Shown piece by piece: positions 24,863 through 33,891 of a DNA stretch of 64,000 nucleotides. The position numbers and the translations under genes were made by a program. Source of the DNA: Streptomyces sp. SLBN-118. GTDB taxonomy: Bacteria; Actinomycetota; Actinomycetes; Streptomycetales; Streptomycetaceae. Location of the stretch: contig NZ_VFNP01000001.1 in assembly GCF_006715635.1 (NCBI RefSeq), positions 372,001 through 436,000 of the forward strand. Reading direction: 5' to 3'. The notes under the pieces were generated by a model. It did no database searches. It worked only from the letters and a program-made list of their open reading frames with translations, and was not told where the DNA came from. The first letter of the stretch is position 1, and every line of letters starts with the position of its first letter.

Positions 24863-26434
24863 ATGTCCACAGCGTCCACAGCCCCGAAGGCGATCCCCCT
24901 CCCCGCCACCGCCGTCACCTGTCTGGAGGACCGCGCGCACATCGAGCGGGCCACCGTGCTCGACCTGGAGGCCGGGGTCCAGCGGCTGTGTCTCGGACCG
25001 GTCAGTGCGCTGGCCGTCGACCGCACCCTGCATGCCGAGCTGACCGCGGATCACCCGGCGACCGTGCTCGACCTGCGCATTGTCCGCAGCTGGATGCCGC
25101 GCGGGCCGCAGCCGCCCACCGACGACGACTCCGCGCTGCGCCACCGCGTGCACGCCCTCGAAGAGGAGCGGCTCGCCCTGGGGCAACGACGCGACCGTCT
25201 CCGGGCCCGCCTGGAACTCCTCGGCAGCCTCGCCGCCGATCTGCTGCGGGAGATCGGCGAAGGCACCGGCTTCGGCGAAGCCGATCGGCCTCGCTGGGCC
25301 CGCGAACTGGACCGGGTGGACGCCGAGCGCGAGTCGTACGGCGAGGAACTGCGCACGGTGGAGGCCCGGCTGACCACCCTCGCGAACGAATTCGGCCGGG
25401 CCCAGCAGGCCCTGGACCACTCCGAGCAGGAGCCCGCCGAGCTGGTCGGCCATGTCGAACTGACCGTGGAGGCAGCGGCCGCCGGGCCGGCCGGGCTGCG
25501 TCTGAGCCACCTCACCCCGTGTGCCATGTGGCGGCCCGCCTACCGGGCCGTGCTCGACGGGGACTCCCTCTCGCTGGAGACCGACGCGATGGTCTGGCAG
25601 CGCACCGGCGAGGACTGGTCGGACGTACGGCTGACCTTGTCGACGGCCCGGTCGGCGCTCGCCACCGACCCACCTCGGCTGAGCGAGGACCGGCTGACGC
25701 TCAGGGACCGCTCCGCCGCAGAGCGGCGCACGGTCGACGTCGAGCTGCGCGAGGAGGAGATCGGCGACCTCGGCCCAGCCCCGGTGCTCGGCCTGCCGGG
25801 GGTGGACGACGGCGGCGAGGCCCGCGTGCTGCACTCCCCCGCGCCGGTCTCCGTGCCCAGCGACGGCCGCGCCCACCGGGTGCCGCTCTCCGCCTTCACC
25901 ACGGCCGCGAGCAGTGAGTACGCCTGCTCACCGGAGCTGTCCGGGCTGGTCACCCAGGTGGTGCGGTTCGACAACCTGTCCGGCCATGCGCTGCTCGCCG
26001 GGCCCGTGGACCTGATCCGCGGCAGCGGATTCACCGGCCGCGGCACGCTGGACTTCACCGCCCCCGGCGCCCCCGTTGAGCTCGCCTTCGGCAGCCGCGA
26101 CGACTGCCGGGTGGTCCGGCACGCCGAGGAGTCCCGCGACTCCGCCGGAATCACCCAACGGACCGTGGTCACCCGCACGGTCCGGTTGCACCTGTCCCGG
26201 TTCTCTGCCCCCGGGGAGAACAGCGAACGGGCCGTCGTCCTCCGGGAGCGGATCCCCGTCTCCGAGGTCTCGGCGGTGGAAATACGCCTTCGCAAGGAAC
26301 TCTGCTCCCCGGCACCCGACATGCTCGACGCCGAAGGCATCGCCCGGTGGGACGTCACCCTCCCGCCCGGCGGGCGCTGCACGGTCACCCTGGTCTACGA
26401 GCTGTCGGCGAGCGCCAAAGTCACCGGGCTCTGA
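24863..26434 (+). CDS. DUF4139 domain protein (second of tandem pair)
   Basis: 523 residues with the same order as the upstream paralogue. The N-terminal strands are TAVTCLEDRAHIERATVLDL. A coiled coil spans about 85-190 (ALEEERLALGQRRDRLRARLELL). The DUF4139 core has RLSHLTPCAMWRPAYRAVL, WQRTGEDWSDVRLTLSTAR, SSEYACSPELSGLVTQVVRF and a final WDVTLPPGGRCTVTLVYEL. It lacks the proline-rich insert. The gene starts six bases after the first one stops, with GGAGGAGCTGA overlapping that stop, so the two are one operon and probably one complex (inference). Confidence 0.82.
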   Translation: MSTASTAPKAIPLPATAVTCLEDRAHIERATVLDLEAGVQRLCLGPVSALAVDRTLHAELTADHPATVLDLRIVRSWMPRGPQPPTDDDSALRHRVHALEEERLALGQRRDRLRARLELLGSLAADLLREIGEGTGFGEADRPRWARELDRVDAERESYGEELRTVEARLTTLANEFGRAQQALDHSEQEPAELVGHVELTVEAAAAGPAGLRLSHLTPCAMWRPAYRAVLDGDSLSLETDAMVWQRTGEDWSDVRLTLSTARSALATDPPRLSEDRLTLRDRSAAERRTVDVELREEEIGDLGPAPVLGLPGVDDGGEARVLHSPAPVSVPSDGRAHRVPLSAFTTAASSEYACSPELSGLVTQVVRFDNLSGHALLAGPVDLIRGSGFTGRGTLDFTAPGAPVELAFGSRDDCRVVRHAEESRDSAGITQRTVVTRTVRLHLSRFSAPGENSERAVVLRERIPVSEVSAVEIRLRKELCSPAPDMLDAEGIARWDVTLPPGGRCTVTLVYELSASAKVTGL

Positions 26435-26438
26435 GCTC

Positions 26439-26579
26439 GATGGTCCGCTGCACGGACTCGGCGTTCCGTTCATTGCCGCCGAACCCCGGGTCCGCGCGGC
26501 GGTGTTGGGTCTGAACGGGGCGGCGACCTCTCCCGATGCCGCCGCACGGATCACCGTCCCGATGGAGTTCCTGATGGGC
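26439..26579 (+). pseudogene. fragment of an alpha/beta (dienelactone-type) hydrolase
   Basis: In the frame running on from the DUF4139 gene the DNA reads LDGPLHGLGVPFIAAEPRVR, AAVLGLNGAATSP and AARITVPMEFLM. This matches the stretch between nucleophile elbow and acid residue of small alpha/beta-hydrolases (GPLxGLxxPYxAAExRVRAAVLGLxG, ARxxxPxEFLxQWDD). Nucleophile, catalytic His and start are absent. It is a 140-base scrap. Confidence 0.5.
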
Positions 26580-26853
26580 GCGTCACGCCATGGCGGTCAC
26601 CTTCGGCAAGGCGATGCTTCTCAGTCGGTGCAGATGGTGCCCGGAGCGGGCAGCGCCCCGGTGCGAGGCCGGCGGGCACGGGGCCGGCGGTGGCCTTGGT
26701 GGGGTGGCACTGTCCGGTGTGCGCCTTACGAGTCGGCGGCAGTTGGAGGCTCACGGGCGGCTTGTGGGTTCGGCAGGTCCCGTTGGAGCTCCGGGGGACG
26801 TCAGCTTTGCGTCACAAGCCGCCGGTGGAGCTGATGTGCGTCTTCGCTGCGGG
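26580..26853. other. non-coding gap before carotenoid oxygenase 3' end
   Basis: The 274 bases after the hydrolase scrap show no recognised reading frame on either strand. They also lack a clear hairpin between the convergent DUF4139 and carotenoid oxygenase genes. Confidence 0.35.
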
Positions 26854-28218
26854 TCAGCCCTTGGTGGCGTCCAGGGCTGTGTCGGGGATCCAGGAGCCGT
26901 GGATTCCGGCGGTCACCCGTCGCGGCAGGTGGACGGTGGCGACCTGGTCGAGGCTGGAGGCGTCGAGGACGAGGAGCTGGGAGGCGTCCTGCTTGAGGTC
27001 TGAGGCCACGCTGAGGAGGTAGCCGTCGTCCTCGCAGGTGGCTCCGGCGGCGGGGACGAACACGGCTTCGCTGGGCATGCGGGCGTCGCCGACCTGGTGA
27101 ATGCGGCGGGCGCCGGTGGTGCGGTCGTACTTGACGATGCCGTAGCCGCCGTAGCCCGTCTCGTCGGGGAAGGAGATGGCGTACTGGTAGCGGTTCTCGG
27201 AGCCCAGGTAGTCCTCGTTGAGGGTCGGGAACTCCACGGTGAGGTCGTCGATGATCTGCTCGTCGACGCTACCGGCCGCCATGTCGACCACCCAGCGGCG
27301 GGTGTAGGAGCGGGCGGCGGGCTCGGTGCCGCGCCCGGGGGCGCCGACCCACCAGTTCCAGGAGAGTTGGAAGCCCTCTCGGTCCACGGTGGGGCCTTCC
27401 AGGACGATCCGGCCCTGGCCGTCCTCGTAGGCGTTGGCGACGTGCAGCAGGCTGCCGGGCTCGATGGAGAACCAGCGGACCGGCGGGGCGCTGTCAGTGC
27501 TGCGGGCCATGATGCCGATGCGGGCGGGCTGGGAGTCGCTCCAGCCGTAGGGGATGCCGGAGTGCTCGGCCGGGTCGAAGGTGACGTTGCCCTCGATGAA
27601 GACAACATGGCGGCGGGTCAGGGCGAAGTCGTGCTTGAGGGAGGCGGTCGCTCCCGGGATCTCGGCGGTGTGGACGATCGCGCCCTTGGTGTCGGCGACG
27701 TAGTACGTCAGGAACGACGGGAAGGGCGAGGAGCCGAAGAAGTGCAACTCCCCGGTGACCGGGTCCTCCTTGGGGTGCGCGGTCATCGCGCTGCGGAGCT
27801 TGCCGTCGAAGTCGTACGCGCCGACGGTCTTTAGGTCCGGGGTGAGTTCGAAGGGGACGTTTGCCTCGCACAGGGCGAGCAGCCGTCCGGCGTGCTCGAT
27901 GACGTGGGTGCCGGCGGTGCTGGCGGTCAGGTCGGGGCCGCGCTCGGTCATGTAGGGCGCGCCGTCGAGGGCGGGGGTGTGCACCCAGCGGTTGCGGTAC
28001 CACTCGGCGCGGCCCTCGCGGAGGCGGATGCCGTGGACCATGCCGCTGCCCTTGAACCAGTGGGTCGGGGTGACGCCCGGCTTGGGGTTGTGGCCGTTGC
28101 GGATCAGCCGGCCGTCCAGCTCCTGGGGCAGTGTGCCCTCCACGGTGAGTCCGGTGGCGGTGACCTCGTCGGCGACGGGGGTGTAGTGGCCGGTCAGGTA
28201 GGGCTTCGCAGCAGTCAT
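26854..28218 (-). CDS. carotenoid oxygenase / lignostilbene dioxygenase family enzyme
   Basis: 454 residues, the usual length for the seven-bladed propeller non-heme iron dioxygenases. The four iron-ligand His regions are visible: MTAHPKEDP, ATASLKHDFALT, PGSLLHVANAYE and the C-terminal GIHGSWIPD. Other family motifs are RNGHNPKP, THWFKGSGMVHGIRL and GENRYQYA-like SENRYQYAISF. The enzyme should cleave a C=C bond of a carotenoid, apocarotenoid or stilbene with O2. Start: ATG at 28216-28218 with AAGGAG upstream. It is the last gene of a minus-strand set with SRPBCC and DHA2 genes, 36 bases after the SRPBCC stop. Confidence 0.9.
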   Translation of the reverse strand: MTAAKPYLTGHYTPVADEVTATGLTVEGTLPQELDGRLIRNGHNPKPGVTPTHWFKGSGMVHGIRLREGRAEWYRNRWVHTPALDGAPYMTERGPDLTASTAGTHVIEHAGRLLALCEANVPFELTPDLKTVGAYDFDGKLRSAMTAHPKEDPVTGELHFFGSSPFPSFLTYYVADTKGAIVHTAEIPGATASLKHDFALTRRHVVFIEGNVTFDPAEHSGIPYGWSDSQPARIGIMARSTDSAPPVRWFSIEPGSLLHVANAYEDGQGRIVLEGPTVDREGFQLSWNWWVGAPGRGTEPAARSYTRRWVVDMAAGSVDEQIIDDLTVEFPTLNEDYLGSENRYQYAISFPDETGYGGYGIVKYDRTTGARRIHQVGDARMPSEAVFVPAAGATCEDDGYLLSVASDLKQDASQLLVLDASSLDQVATVHLPRRVTAGIHGSWIPDTALDATKG

Positions 28219-28254
28219 GGCATGAATCTCCTTCTGTGGATGTGATGGTTTTGG

Positions 28255-28695
28255 TCAGGCAGCTTGTTCGGCGCGGGCCTTGAGGTGGGAAAGCCAGTTC
28301 TCCAGGGAGTCGTGGAGGGCCTTGCCGAGGTGGTCGGCCGCGGCCTCGACCGGGCCGCCGCTCCAGGACTCCTCGGTGCGGACGGTGACGTGGTCGCCGT
28401 CCTGCTCGAACGTCCACACGTGGATGCCGGTGATGCCTTCGGCGGGGCCGCCCCACACGATCCGCTCGTCGGGGATCAGTTCGCGCACGGTGGAGGTGAT
28501 TTCCAGGCCGTGGGTTCGCCAGCTGAAGGAATTGCCGGGCTTCAGGGGGCCGTTGAGCTCAGCCTGGTCGATGTCCGTGTTCCAGGTGGGCCAGGCCGCG
28601 ATGTCGGTGTGCAGCCCCCACACTGTCGCGAGCGGGGCGTTGATCTCGGTGCTCAGGCGGACGATGACGGGGGCGTTCTCGTCGATGGTGACCAT
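28255..28695 (-). CDS. SRPBCC-fold (polyketide cyclase/START-like) protein
   Basis: 146 residues. VIVRLSTEINAPLATVWGLHT, WPTWNTDIDQAEL, GNSFSWRTHGLEITSTVREL and ERIVWGGPAEGITGIHVWTF trace the helix-grip SRPBCC fold with its hydrophobic pocket. The C-terminal helix is DHLGKALHDSLENWLSHLKA. Such proteins bind or transform hydrophobic ligands. Position between the carotenoid oxygenase and exporter suggests the same substrate or product. Start: ATG at 28693-28695 with AAAGGAACC upstream. Confidence 0.85.
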   Translation of the reverse strand: MVTIDENAPVIVRLSTEINAPLATVWGLHTDIAAWPTWNTDIDQAELNGPLKPGNSFSWRTHGLEITSTVRELIPDERIVWGGPAEGITGIHVWTFEQDGDHVTVRTEESWSGGPVEAAADHLGKALHDSLENWLSHLKARAEQAA

Positions 28696-28771
28696 GGCTG
28701 CGGGTTCCTTTCTCTGGATGACATGTTTCGGTGGCGCGGCTGAGCCGTCGGTTCGGCCGGATTCGGGAGAT

Positions 28772-30244
28772 TCAGGCGGGTTGCGGGCCGGAAGCCGGGC
28801 CGGTGGAGGCGGTTGGGGTGCGCGGGCTGGTGCGGCGGGTGAGGACCAGCGCGAGGAGGGCTGTTGCGACCAGGACCGCGGCGGCGACGGTGAAGACGGT
28901 GCGGTAGCCGGCGGTGAGGGCTTCCAGGTGGGGCTGATGGGTGGACGCGTCGGCGGTGACGGAGCCGGCCAGGGTGGCCAGGGCGGCGAGGCCGACGGCG
29001 CCGCCGACCTGGCGGGTGGTGTTCACCAGGCCGCCGGCCAGGCCCGCGTCCTCCCGTGGGACGCCGTCCACGGCGAGCGCGGTGAGCTGGACGAAGGCGA
29101 TGCTGAGTCCTGTGCCGATCAGGATGCTCGGACCGAGGAATCTGGCGAGGTAGCCGCCGTGGGCGGTGATCTGTGACAGCCACATCAGGCCCGCGGCCTC
29201 GGTGAGCAGGGCTGCGGTCACGGTCGCGCGGGCCCCGATACGCCGGGAGATGCGCGGTGCCAGGGCGGCGCCGAGCATATTGGCGCCGGCGAGCGGGAGT
29301 TGTCCCGCTCCGGTGGCCAAGGGGCTGGATCCGAGGACCTGTTGCTGGTAGAGCGGCAGGAAGAAGAACAGGGCGATCCACACCGAGCCCAGCAGCGCCA
29401 TCAGCAGGTTGCCCGCGGCGACCTGGCCGGTGGTGAACAGACGCGGCGGTATGAGTGCGTTCGGGCGGCGGCGCTCGATCACCGCGAAGGCCGCGAGCAG
29501 CGTGACGGCGGCCCCGAGGGCGCCCAGCACCCGGCCGTCGGTCCAGTCGGCGCCGCGTGCGGTGGTCAGGCTCCAGACCAGGCAGGTCAGGGCGAGGGTC
29601 ACGGTGGCCGTGCCCAGCAGGTCGAACCGTCCGGTCTTCTGTCCGGGCGCCCGCGGTACGAACGCAGCCACGGCTGCCAGTACCAGCGCTGCCCCGAGCG
29701 CGACCGAGTGGAAGATCCAGGGCCAGCCCCACGCCTGCGTGAGCACACCGCCCAGCAGGACGCCGCCCGCTCCTCCCGCGCCGGAGACAGCCCCCCACAC
29801 CCCCAGTGCCTTGCCACGCCCCGGGCCGGAGGGGAACTGGTCCATCGTCAGGGCCAGCGCGGCCGGGGCGATTGCGGCGGCGGCAAGGCCCTGAACGGCG
29901 CGGGCGGCGATCAGCACGCCCGAAGCGGTGGCCAGTCCCGCCGAAAACGAAGCCGCGGCGAACAACGCGAGCCCGGCGATCAGCACCCGACGGCGGCCGA
30001 GGAGGTCGGCCGCTCTTCCGCCCGCGAGGAGCAGTGCCCCGAACGCCAGGCCGTAGGCGTTGACCACCCAGGTGGTTCCGCCGTCCGACAGGCCGACTCC
30101 GGCGCGGATCTGCGGAAGCGCCACATTGACGATCGAGGTGGCGACCATGACGGTGAACTGCGCCGCGGCGAGTGCCGCGAGCACAGCACCCGGCGGGGGT
30201 GCTTGGCGTGCTGCCTGTTTCGTCTGCGTGAGTGCAACGTTCAT
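28772..30244 (-). CDS. DHA2-family MFS drug exporter (14 helices)
   Basis: 490 residues with about 14 membrane helices. ATSIVNVALPQIRAGVG opens helix 1, AGGRAADLLGRRRVLI is the loop 2-3 MFS motif, and GGAGGVLLGGVLTQAWGWPWIF is the antiporter motif C. DHA2 exporters use the proton gradient to expel hydrophobic compounds. Start: ATG at 30242-30244. The upstream gene is the ATPase-HTH regulator (stop at 30363, 118 bases away), the downstream one SRPBCC (76 bases), so a regulator-exporter-enzyme set is likely. Confidence 0.9.
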   Translation of the reverse strand: MNVALTQTKQAARQAPPPGAVLAALAAAQFTVMVATSIVNVALPQIRAGVGLSDGGTTWVVNAYGLAFGALLLAGGRAADLLGRRRVLIAGLALFAAASFSAGLATASGVLIAARAVQGLAAAAIAPAALALTMDQFPSGPGRGKALGVWGAVSGAGGAGGVLLGGVLTQAWGWPWIFHSVALGAALVLAAVAAFVPRAPGQKTGRFDLLGTATVTLALTCLVWSLTTARGADWTDGRVLGALGAAVTLLAAFAVIERRRPNALIPPRLFTTGQVAAGNLLMALLGSVWIALFFFLPLYQQQVLGSSPLATGAGQLPLAGANMLGAALAPRISRRIGARATVTAALLTEAAGLMWLSQITAHGGYLARFLGPSILIGTGLSIAFVQLTALAVDGVPREDAGLAGGLVNTTRQVGGAVGLAALATLAGSVTADASTHQPHLEALTAGYRTVFTVAAAVLVATALLALVLTRRTSPRTPTASTGPASGPQPA

Positions 30245-30362
30245 GGCGCACAGGCTCGTGCCCGGCAGTGTCCACTTTCCAGGCCCGACAGGGGCGGGGA
30301 CTGTCCGCTGCTGTCCGCACCCGTCCACCCGCATCGGCCGAAGGCCGCGGCCTCGGTCGCTG

Positions 30363-32372
30363 TCAGCGGCCGTGCAGCTCCTGCTGCCACAGGGCTTCGC
30401 AGAGCATGTCCAGGCCCTGGCGCAGGTGGCGACGGTAGGTGCCGTACGGAAGGCCCAGGCGGCGAGCCGCGGCCTCCTGGGTGGGTGCACCGGAGAAGTA
30501 ACCTGCCGTCAGGGCCCCGCAGGCGCGCACTCCGCGCGGGTCCTGTGCGAGGTCGTCGACCGCATGGCGCAGGAGGGTACGCAACTCCTCGACGGGATCG
30601 CCGAAGTCGGCTGCGAGTCGCGTACGCATCAGGGCGCAGGCGGCGAACGCGCTCGGATCGCGCCAGTGCGCCAACGCTTCGCGCACGGCCTGGTCGAACG
30701 CGGTACGTGAGAGGGCCGACGGTCCGGCGGGGACAGGTGCGTCGGGGGCTGTTATGAAGCGGAGAAGCCATGTCTCCACGGGGACCTGACGCCAGTCGAC
30801 GCTGAACAGCCCGTAGGTGTGCTCGCCCACTCGCGGGCGCGCTCCGGTGTCGGCGAGGGTGCCTTCGACGCGCTCGGCCCAGGTCTCGGCGTCCCGGAAG
30901 ACGGCGAAGCCGTAGGCTCGGCCGCGGGCACGGGCTGCCTCCGCGTGGGCCCGGGAACTGCTCAAGTCGATGACGCGCGAGGGCACCTGGTACCGCTCGG
31001 GGTAGATCGAGAAGCGGCTTATGCCGATGTGTTCGCCGGGGCTCACCGGGGCGGCGGCATCGGTGAACCGCCACGCGGCGGCGACGACAGGATCCGTGGC
31101 AAGGTCCTGGGGGTCGGGAGGGGCCGGCAGAGCAAGTCGGGCCGTGAAGGCCACGATCCGGCCCGTGCTCACGAGACGGTAGACGCTGAAAGCCTGCGGC
31201 TGGCGATCTGCCCAGTAGCGGACCAGTTCCGCGGAGGCCGCCCCCTCGGTCTCCTCGGCCATACGCAGCACGACATCGATGTCATCCGGGTGCAGCGGAC
31301 GGTCGTGCACCTCGTCCTCGCGGGACCAGGTGCGCAGCCGGGCCAGGGTCTCCCCCTCCCGGAAGAGGTAGAAGAGCTCGTCGGTGACGGTCCACACCCG
31401 CTCCTCGGGCGCCTCGCGCAGGATGCGCAGGTACTCGTCCGCCAGGCGCCGGCGCATCGTCGCGAACGAGTTGGGAGCACGCCAGCGCAGGTCGGCGGCC
31501 AGCGTCTCGCGAGCGGCGTCGTGCGGGTGGAGCCCCCGATGCGTGGACTCCATGAAGGGCAGGTCCCTCAGCCAGGAGAAGAGCAGATGGGCATCCTCCC
31601 CGGGCAGCACGGCGGCGAGCAGCTCCTCGGACATCGAGTGGGCCTGTGCCGCCACCTCCAGGGCGCGGCGGTGTGCAGCCGTGGGGACCTCACCGATCAA
31701 CCCCGCGAGCAGTGTGCGCAGGACGTCGGCCGACGGGGCCCAGATCTCCTCCCTGGAGCAGCCCGCAGATCCTGCCGCGGCGGCGAGGGACAGGGCCAAC
31801 GGGTTGCCGCCGGCGAAGCGGAGCACTCGGTCGCGCAGTTCGGGCCGGATCTGCGCCGCGACGAGCAGGCTCCGGGCCTGTTCCGCTGAGAACGGCTCCA
31901 GTTCGGTCACGTGCAGGAGCCGGGACCAGGCGGGGTCGGCGGTCCACTGCGGCTGCGGAGCGCGCCGTCCCGCCAGGACGACCAGGGTGTCGTCTGCGGC
32001 GCGGGGCAGAAAGTGGTGCCACAGCCAGCCCTCCAGCCACCGGCAGTGCTCGAAGGAGTCCACGAACAGGACCGTGCCCGGAACATCCAGGAAAGGACCG
32101 GCAGCGTGCTCGAAATCGGCCGGGTCCCGGCTGACGAACCGGCCGTCGAGTTCGACGAGCAGCCGGCCCGCCGCACGAGCGTGGTCCGCCAGACGCCTCA
32201 GCAGCGTCGACTTCCCGATACCGCCCGGCCCGCACACGTAGAACGCGAACGGTGCCTGCGGATCGCCGGCCAAAGCCTCCTCGAAGCGCCCGACTTCCTT
32301 GTCCCGGCCGATGAAGGCGCGCACGCGCGCTCTGCTCAGTCTCTCTCCCACGGACACCATGGCGGTTCCCAT
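30363..32372 (-). CDS. AAA/STAND-type ATPase regulator with C-terminal HTH
   Basis: 669 residues. AFIGRDKEVGRFEEAL is the usual lead-in to a STAND-like NTPase. Walker A is CGPGGIGKSTLLRRLA, Walker B is TVLFVDSFE, and RFAGGNPLALSLAAAA is the GxP motif of the winged-helix segment. The middle (about 330-560) is a GNAT-like or helical region without clear identity. The C-terminus has a sigma-4-like HTH, APTQEAAARRLGLPYGTYRR. Proteins of this type switch operons on ligand and ATP binding. Start: ATG at 32370-32372, nine bases after GGAG; ATG at 32360 is an alternative. It lies upstream of the exporter. Confidence 0.8.
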   Translation of the reverse strand: MGTAMVSVGERLSRARVRAFIGRDKEVGRFEEALAGDPQAPFAFYVCGPGGIGKSTLLRRLADHARAAGRLLVELDGRFVSRDPADFEHAAGPFLDVPGTVLFVDSFEHCRWLEGWLWHHFLPRAADDTLVVLAGRRAPQPQWTADPAWSRLLHVTELEPFSAEQARSLLVAAQIRPELRDRVLRFAGGNPLALSLAAAAGSAGCSREEIWAPSADVLRTLLAGLIGEVPTAAHRRALEVAAQAHSMSEELLAAVLPGEDAHLLFSWLRDLPFMESTHRGLHPHDAARETLAADLRWRAPNSFATMRRRLADEYLRILREAPEERVWTVTDELFYLFREGETLARLRTWSREDEVHDRPLHPDDIDVVLRMAEETEGAASAELVRYWADRQPQAFSVYRLVSTGRIVAFTARLALPAPPDPQDLATDPVVAAAWRFTDAAAPVSPGEHIGISRFSIYPERYQVPSRVIDLSSSRAHAEAARARGRAYGFAVFRDAETWAERVEGTLADTGARPRVGEHTYGLFSVDWRQVPVETWLLRFITAPDAPVPAGPSALSRTAFDQAVREALAHWRDPSAFAACALMRTRLAADFGDPVEELRTLLRHAVDDLAQDPRGVRACGALTAGYFSGAPTQEAAARRLGLPYGTYRRHLRQGLDMLCEALWQQELHGR

Positions 32373-32613
32373 CCCCTTTTGCTCCAGCACTGGACAGCCA
32401 TGCCCAAAGACACCCATCGGGCCCGCGGCGACACCCACCGGCACGAGCTACGCAGAGCGGTGGTCCGAACCCCTTGGGAACCACCCGGCTCCGGCTGGTC
32501 GAGGCTGTGCCGCGCACGGGTACGAAGCGGTGCCGCATCCGGCGCTTCGCAGGCCGATCCCCTCAAGGGCCGCTGCTCCGGGGAGATCGTAACGGAGGCC
32601 TTGTCCATGTCAC
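32373..32613. other. gap between regulator and CypX-like P450, with TCACTT repeats
   Basis: 241 bases. Near 32608-32645 the hexamer TCACTT recurs three times (TGTCACTTAAGTCACTTGG, then GAGTCACTTGATG), partly inside the P450 3' end, where it encodes an echoing HQVTRAHQVT tail. No other reading frame is supported. Confidence 0.35.
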
Positions 32614-33891
32614 TTAAGTCACTTGGTGAGCCCGAGTCACTTGATGACCGTGAGTCGTGGCCGGTGCCGCCATCGTGCAGGGGGTGAAGTCCACCGAGAG
32701 GGAGGCAGGACCTCGGGTGTACAGGCCGGTCTCCTGGTAGCGGAAGCCGGGGCTGTAGCGGACCTGGTCGAGCAGGAGCAGCAGCATTGCGGCGACGGTC
32801 TCGATCTCGGCGCGTGCGAAGGCCGCGCCGACGCACTGGTGGAGTCCGGTACCAAAGGCCAAGTGCTGGGCGGCCGCGGTGAAGGAGCGGGCGGTGCCCA
32901 GGTCCGGACGGTGGATGTCGAAGGTGTCCGGGGCGGTGAAGGCATCGGGGTCGCGGTTGGCCGCGCCGATCATGCAGAAGACGGTGGCACCTGCTGGGAC
33001 GGTGGTGCCCGCGAACGCGGCGTTCTCCTCCGCCTGGCGGGGAATGAGCTGGACCGGCGGTGTGAGGCGCAGGGTCTCGGCGATCGCGGCGGCGAGCAGG
33101 TCCGGGTCCTGGCGGACCTGCGCCATCTGCTCGGGGTGGTCGATCAGGTGCTTGAAGAGCAGGGCGAGGGTTTTGTCCGCGGGCTCGGTGGCGGCAGCCA
33201 GCACGTTGATGATCAGCGCGGTGATGTCCCGATTACTCATGGCAACGCCGTCGAACTCGGCGGTGCACAGCGTCGATATCAGGTCCTCGCCGGGGTGGCG
33301 GCGCCGCTGTTCGATGACGGGTAGGAGATAGGCCTCAAGCTGCTCCGCGCAGTCCATGCAGTGCCGGCGACGCTCGGGGGTGAGGGTCATGCTGGTGATG
33401 AACTCGGCGACCCCGCTGTGCCAGGCGGCCACCTGCCGCCAGTCCCCTCTGTCCAGACCGAGGACATCGAGGGTCACGTGGACGGCGAAGGGCTTGCCGA
33501 AATCGTTGACGAGATCCATCCGGCCTCGAGAAAGGAAGGGGGCCAGGAGTTCGGCGGCGTTGGCGTGGATGGCGCGTATCTGGTTCTGGAGGGCCTGGCC
33601 GGTGAAACCCCGGACGACGATCTTTCGCTTGGCGGTGTGCTCGGCCCCGGTCATCTGGGCGAGGACCGGACCGCGCATCACCGGCTCGGCGCGCACCTGC
33701 AGCGTCTGGGTAGTGAACGCCTCATGGTCGGTAAGTACCCGCTTGACGTCCTGGTAGCGGGAGAGGAAATAACTGTCGATCGCCGGCTCGTAGTGCACCG
33801 GAGCCTGCTCCCTCAACTGTGCGGCGTAGCGGTAGGGGGCTGCGGCGAAGTCCTCGGACAGGATGCTGAAACGGGGATGGACCACGGGCAT
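32614..33891 (-). CDS. cytochrome P450, CypX (CYP134)-like
   Basis: 425 residues. The heme loop is FGTGLHQCVGAAFAR, with the Cys ligand, and the ExxR is ETLR. The I-helix reads LAAATEPADKTL instead of the common AGxxT, the feature of Bacillus CypX and related cyclodipeptide oxidases. Other CypX-like stretches are PPVQLIPRQ, FCMIGAANRDPDAF and ETGLYTRGPASL. CypX oxidises cyclo-dileucine to pulcherriminic acid using a CDPS product. No CDPS gene is seen in this window. Start: ATG at 33889-33891 after GAGAGG. A ferredoxin and FAD reductase lie about 2 kb upstream. Confidence 0.88.
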   Translation of the reverse strand: MPVVHPRFSILSEDFAAAPYRYAAQLREQAPVHYEPAIDSYFLSRYQDVKRVLTDHEAFTTQTLQVRAEPVMRGPVLAQMTGAEHTAKRKIVVRGFTGQALQNQIRAIHANAAELLAPFLSRGRMDLVNDFGKPFAVHVTLDVLGLDRGDWRQVAAWHSGVAEFITSMTLTPERRRHCMDCAEQLEAYLLPVIEQRRRHPGEDLISTLCTAEFDGVAMSNRDITALIINVLAAATEPADKTLALLFKHLIDHPEQMAQVRQDPDLLAAAIAETLRLTPPVQLIPRQAEENAAFAGTTVPAGATVFCMIGAANRDPDAFTAPDTFDIHRPDLGTARSFTAAAQHLAFGTGLHQCVGAAFARAEIETVAAMLLLLLDQVRYSPGFRYQETGLYTRGPASLSVDFTPCTMAAPATTHGHQVTRAHQVT

